A stretch of DNA of 64,000 nucleotides from Pseudomonadota bacterium (lineage in GTDB: Bacteria > Pseudomonadota > Gammaproteobacteria > Steroidobacterales > Woeseiaceae). The position numbers and the translations under genes were made by a program. Location of the stretch: NCBI GenBank assembly GCA_022563195.1, contig JADFNV010000005.1, positions 37,670-101,669 of the forward strand. Reading direction: 5' to 3'. Below are positions 61,640 to 64,000 of the stretch, piece after piece. The notes below the pieces were generated by a model. It ran no database searches, was not told where the DNA came from, and worked only from the letters and a program-made list of their open reading frames with translations. Every line of letters begins with the position of its first letter. The stretch's first letter is position 1.

Positions 61640-62029
61640 ATGAAATTCAGGCAAACAATTACATTGTTCGGAGTAGCGGTTGTACTCTTCAGCAGTCCTG
61701 CATGGACGCAGGAATCAGGCAATGACGAAACGATATCTGCCACGATCCGGCTGATGAGCAACGCTGAGGCCGAACTTCCCGATGCGGTAACCAAGAAAAT
61801 CAAGTTGCCTGAGTCCCTGACGGACGACTCCGAAGCCGTCGCAAATTCTACACGTGGACTTGAAACGGCGAATCAGAATCGCCTTGACGGCAACGATGGT
61901 CTTGAGCGGGCGGAAGAGGCGCAACAACATGGCGCCGAGATGGCCGAATCAGCGCAAGAAAACCGCGAGAACCAGGGTCGTGCGGACAATCAACCAGAAC
62001 TACCCGACAGAGGACCTGGTTCACAGTAA
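61640..62029 (+). CDS. Small secreted acidic protein in the ECF operon
   Basis: A 129-residue protein with a signal peptide (cleavage near AWTQ-ES) and a hydrophilic mature part rich in Glu, Asn, Gln and Asp (ANQNRLDGNDGLERAEEAQQHGAEMAESAQENRENQGRADNQ in shorter pieces), likely disordered or a helical coiled segment. No domain is recognised. Its place between the anti-sigma and barrel genes suggests a helper of the sigma regulon, such as a periplasmic chaperone or surface protein. Confidence 0.65.
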   Translation: MKFRQTITLFGVAVVLFSSPAWTQESGNDETISATIRLMSNAEAELPDAVTKKIKLPESLTDDSEAVANSTRGLETANQNRLDGNDGLERAEEAQQHGAEMAESAQENRENQGRADNQPELPDRGPGSQ

Positions 62030-62101
62030 TCGATACATACGCCCTCACCTCGTTCTGGCGCGTTGTATGCTGCGTGGCCGAATAATAATTACACGTTGAA
62101 G

Positions 62102-63370
62102 ATGCTGCGAATAGTCGCAAGATTTACAGTCAGAGCTTGTTGCATTTACCTGTCATTTGCCTCAAGCATTGCCTTGGCCACTGACGACACAGCCTGGGAT
62201 GGCGGGCTGGCGGCGTATGCCAACGGTGAATATTCAACAGCGCTCATCGCGTTCCAGTCGGCACTGGCTGCAGGTCAGTCGGGTCCAGCCGTTTATTACA
62301 ATATTGGCGTTTGTCAATTTCAGATCGAGGCATACAGTGACGCTGCGGCGACATTCGCCCATATATCGATGCAGTATCCAAAAATGCGCGCCCTTGCCGA
62401 ATACAATCGTGGTCTGGTAGCGGTCGAGCAAGACAGATTCCAGTCAGCCCGGCAGTATTTCCTGACAACTTACGAGTTGAGTGCGGGCGACCAGACCCTG
62501 CGCATTCTCGCATCAACGATGTTGCGCCGCATCGAATCGAATACAGACCAGTCGAGTACCTGGACCGTTGCTTTGAGCGCCAACGCCGGATATGACGACA
62601 ATATCGTCTTGCGCGACGACATCGGGTTGCCGCTCGGTGTCTCGCCCGAAAGCTCCCTGGTCGATGTTTTCGCGTCAGTACGCGGTCCGATCACAGGGAT
62701 CGCAGGCCTGTATTTCAATGCCAACGCGTATCTAATTTCCTATTTGGACAACGACGATTTCGATCAGGGACAATTTAAAATTGGGTTCAGCTACGATTGG
62801 ACCCAAAGAAACTGGCACGCCCGAATCGGGATCAATGCCGGGTTCAGTACAATCGGCGGTGACTCATTCGATGCCTCGCGCAACCTGGACGCTAAGCTGA
62901 CCCGAGTACTATCAGCGACCTCATCATTGCGTTTGCGCTATCGGATTGCCGATATCAGCGCCGCTGATGCAATCTATGCCGGGATCGACGGGTCACGCCA
63001 GATCTATGAGATCGCGTATCAGTGGAACCAGGCACCCCGCCGATTTGATGTGGCGTATGCGTTCGAAAACAACGACCGAGCAGACCCTGGCGTATCGGCA
63101 ACTCGCAATCGGCTGCGCCTGCGTTATCGATATAGCCTGAATCCGGCGTGGACGATCGATCTCGGTGGCGAGCTTCGCATCAGCCGATATACCGATCTTG
63201 CACTTGAACGGACCGAAGACCTCGTCGCCCTCAAGGTTGGTCTCAATCGGTTTTTTGAATCTGACTGGCAATTGCTGGCGCAATACCAGCATTTCACAAA
63301 CTCTGCGACCGATGATGCGTTTTCCTACGACAGAAATCAGCTCAGCATTGGCCTGTTGAAGATTTTTTAG
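62102..63370 (+). CDS. TPR plus outer-membrane beta-barrel protein (SLAM-like layout)
   Basis: Start placed at ATG 62102 (TTG 62096 possible), just before the signal peptide that ends near SIALA-TD; about 422 residues. Residues about 30-150 hold TPR repeats (GLAAYANGEYSTALIAFQSALAAGQSGPAVYYNIGVC in two pieces). Residues about 165-422 are a beta-barrel of about 14 strands, ending in QLSIGLLKIF with a C-terminal Phe, the outer-membrane assembly signal. A periplasmic TPR followed by a barrel is the layout of Slam-type and PgaA-type exporters. As the last gene of the ECF operon it may export the small acidic protein or another polymer; this is inference. Confidence 0.78.
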   Translation: MLRIVARFTVRACCIYLSFASSIALATDDTAWDGGLAAYANGEYSTALIAFQSALAAGQSGPAVYYNIGVCQFQIEAYSDAAATFAHISMQYPKMRALAEYNRGLVAVEQDRFQSARQYFLTTYELSAGDQTLRILASTMLRRIESNTDQSSTWTVALSANAGYDDNIVLRDDIGLPLGVSPESSLVDVFASVRGPITGIAGLYFNANAYLISYLDNDDFDQGQFKIGFSYDWTQRNWHARIGINAGFSTIGGDSFDASRNLDAKLTRVLSATSSLRLRYRIADISAADAIYAGIDGSRQIYEIAYQWNQAPRRFDVAYAFENNDRADPGVSATRNRLRLRYRYSLNPAWTIDLGGELRISRYTDLALERTEDLVALKVGLNRFFESDWQLLAQYQHFTNSATDDAFSYDRNQLSIGLLKIF

Positions 63371-63374
63371 GAAA

Positions 63375-63450
63375 TGGTGCCGGATAGAAGATTCGAACTT
63401 CTGACCCCATCATTACGAATGATGTGCTCTACCAACTGAGCTAATCCGGC
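63375..63450 (-). tRNA. tRNA-Thr (anticodon CGT)
   Basis: The minus strand reads a full cloverleaf of 76 bases: acceptor GCCGGAT/ATCCGGC, D arm AGCTCAGTTGGTAGAGC, anticodon arm CATCA-TTCGTAA-TGATG with anticodon CGT, T arm with GTTCGAATC, discriminator A and encoded CCA. It reads ACG codons. Confidence 0.95.
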
Positions 63451-63504
63451 TTTTACTTTAAAAACAATATGTTATATGACAACTAGATTCTCAGATTATC
63501 CTTT

Positions 63505-63541
63505 GGGTAGCAATACGGGTAGCAAATAGTTCGTATTTGCT
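63505..63541. repeat. Direct repeat GGGTAGCAA x2 and hairpin AGCAAATA-GTTCG-TATTTGCT
   Basis: Two copies of GGGTAGCAA start 12 bases apart (63505 and 63517); the second overlaps a perfect 8-bp inverted repeat (63521-63541). The rest of 63451-63705 has an imperfect hairpin around 63578-63618 and no gene. The site is near the tRNA 5' end, so it could be a recombination relic or promoter DNA; no integrase is present. Confidence 0.35.
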
Positions 63542-63705
63542 GAATTTCTAGGGCCGCATATTACTTGAGATACCTACTGAGCCGCTAGTGGTTTTGAAAT
63601 CCACAAACCACTCAGTGCTAAAAGTGACAGAACCCCGGCTTCGTCATGTCAGCGTACAGTCAGGGGCGAGTTCACGTAGAATGCCGCCCCTGAAAACGCT
63701 GGAAT

Positions 63706-64000
63706 TTAATGCGGCACTGGGTGATCTCCAGCCGTACCCTTAACTGTATCGTGTCCCTTACCGAACTTTGGAATCAGCATCGGCACTTTTCCGCGATACC
63801 TGGCGTAATCATCGCCGAGGAATTTCACCAAATCGCGTTCTTCATAACGAATCGCAATCATTATGTACGCCGTCATGCCGACCGCGAACATCAGATGACC
63901 CAACGTCATCCGCGGTGTTCCCCAGAACGACATTATCCAGCCGACATATAAGGGATGCCGGACAAACTTGTAAAAGAACGTGACTTTGAAGCCGGAAGAC
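63706..64000 (-). CDS. MddA-like methanethiol/isoprenylcysteine methyltransferase family protein, C-terminal part
   Basis: The frame is open to the right window edge; the visible 97 residues are the C-terminus. The pattern FYKFVRHPLYVGWIMSFWGTPRMTLGHLMFAVG, read in pieces, followed by YIMIAIRYEERDLVKFLGDDYARYRGKVPMLIP is typical of the membrane methyltransferases of the isoprenylcysteine/NnrU class, and is especially like MddA, which methylates methanethiol to dimethyl sulfide. RHPLY and EERDL are the SAM-binding motifs. The track ORF at 63706-63933 is only the last part from an internal Met. N-terminal membrane helices lie outside the window. Confidence 0.78.
   Translation of the reverse strand, partial: SSGFKVTFFYKFVRHPLYVGWIMSFWGTPRMTLGHLMFAVGMTAYIMIAIRYEERDLVKFLGDDYARYRGKVPMLIPKFGKGHDTVKGTAGDHPVPH

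Noticed and set aside
1-64000. CRISPR array, prophage or integron
   Set aside because: No regularly spaced repeats, no integrase, capsid or terminase genes, and no cassette-like repeats were seen by reading.

Overview
The window reads as a chromosome segment of a moderately GC-rich, Gram-negative, free-living proteobacterium, most likely a gammaproteobacterium. The signs are lipoprotein signal peptides with lipoboxes, outer-membrane barrels, a YfiR/hybrid-kinase/GGDEF-EAL signalling operon, a textbook CRP/Vfr site and a tRNA-Thr with encoded CCA. The order-level assignment (for example marine-sediment Woeseiales-type lineages) is a guess and was not tested. No rRNA, CRISPR array, prophage or intact transposase is visible. 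The only mobile DNA recognised is one short palindromic MITE.

Layout. 1-4 kb: partial amidohydrolase, small membrane protein, PAS histidine kinase, DUF899 protein and SWIB-domain protein. 4-11 kb: a four-gene c-di-GMP signalling operon (outer-membrane barrel, YfiR-like protein, hybrid kinase with two receivers and HPt, receiver-PAS-GGDEF-EAL effector) behind a perfect CRP-type site. 11-18 kb: DUF6065 protein, SnoaL-like lipoprotein, an AAA-FHA ATPase with two coupled unknown proteins, a DUF885 lipoprotein and a rhomboid protease. 18.1-23.1 kb: XRE-cupin regulator divergent from a four-gene amino-nitrogen operon (class II amidotransferase, GlxC-like and GlxD/GltB-like subunits, type III glutamine synthetase), resembling the N-methylglutamate synthase/GmaS set. 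23.1-29 kb: a catabolic operon (two enoyl-CoA hydratases, SDR, alpha/beta hydrolase, luciferase-like oxidoreductase) divergent from a CoA-transferase, then a receiver protein with a damaged start codon.

29-45 kb holds the most striking locus. An amidase is followed, with almost no spacing, by cofE, cofD, cofC, fbiC (CofG-CofH fusion), a short-type 6-phosphogluconate dehydrogenase, 6-phosphogluconolactonase and a glucose-6-phosphate dehydrogenase of the F420-dependent FGD family. One transcription unit thus appears to make the deazaflavin cofactor F420 and to reduce it through an oxidative pentose-phosphate branch. The nearby luciferase-like oxidoreductase, and a secreted protein resembling F420H2:NADP oxidoreductase at 58 kb, are possible users of that cofactor.

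45-64 kb: a three-subunit molybdenum hydroxylase, a coniferyl-type aldehyde dehydrogenase, a MAPEG protein, an operon of a three-gene ABC exporter plus a Rieske-glutamate synthase fusion protein, a DUF4382 lipoprotein, an ECF sigma/anti-sigma operon leading into a TPR-barrel outer-membrane protein, tRNA-Thr(CGT), and a partial MddA-like methyltransferase.

Genome decay is also visible. Three paralogous membrane-TolB/FlgO-TPR proteins occur and two are frameshifted, one of them by what looks like a 7-nt deletion between short repeats. A 43-codon chimeric ORF at 58.9 kb joins the 5' end of an ABC ATPase gene to an internal piece of the Rieske-glutamate synthase gene at a 7-bp microhomology, and looks like the relic of a collapsed second copy of that operon.
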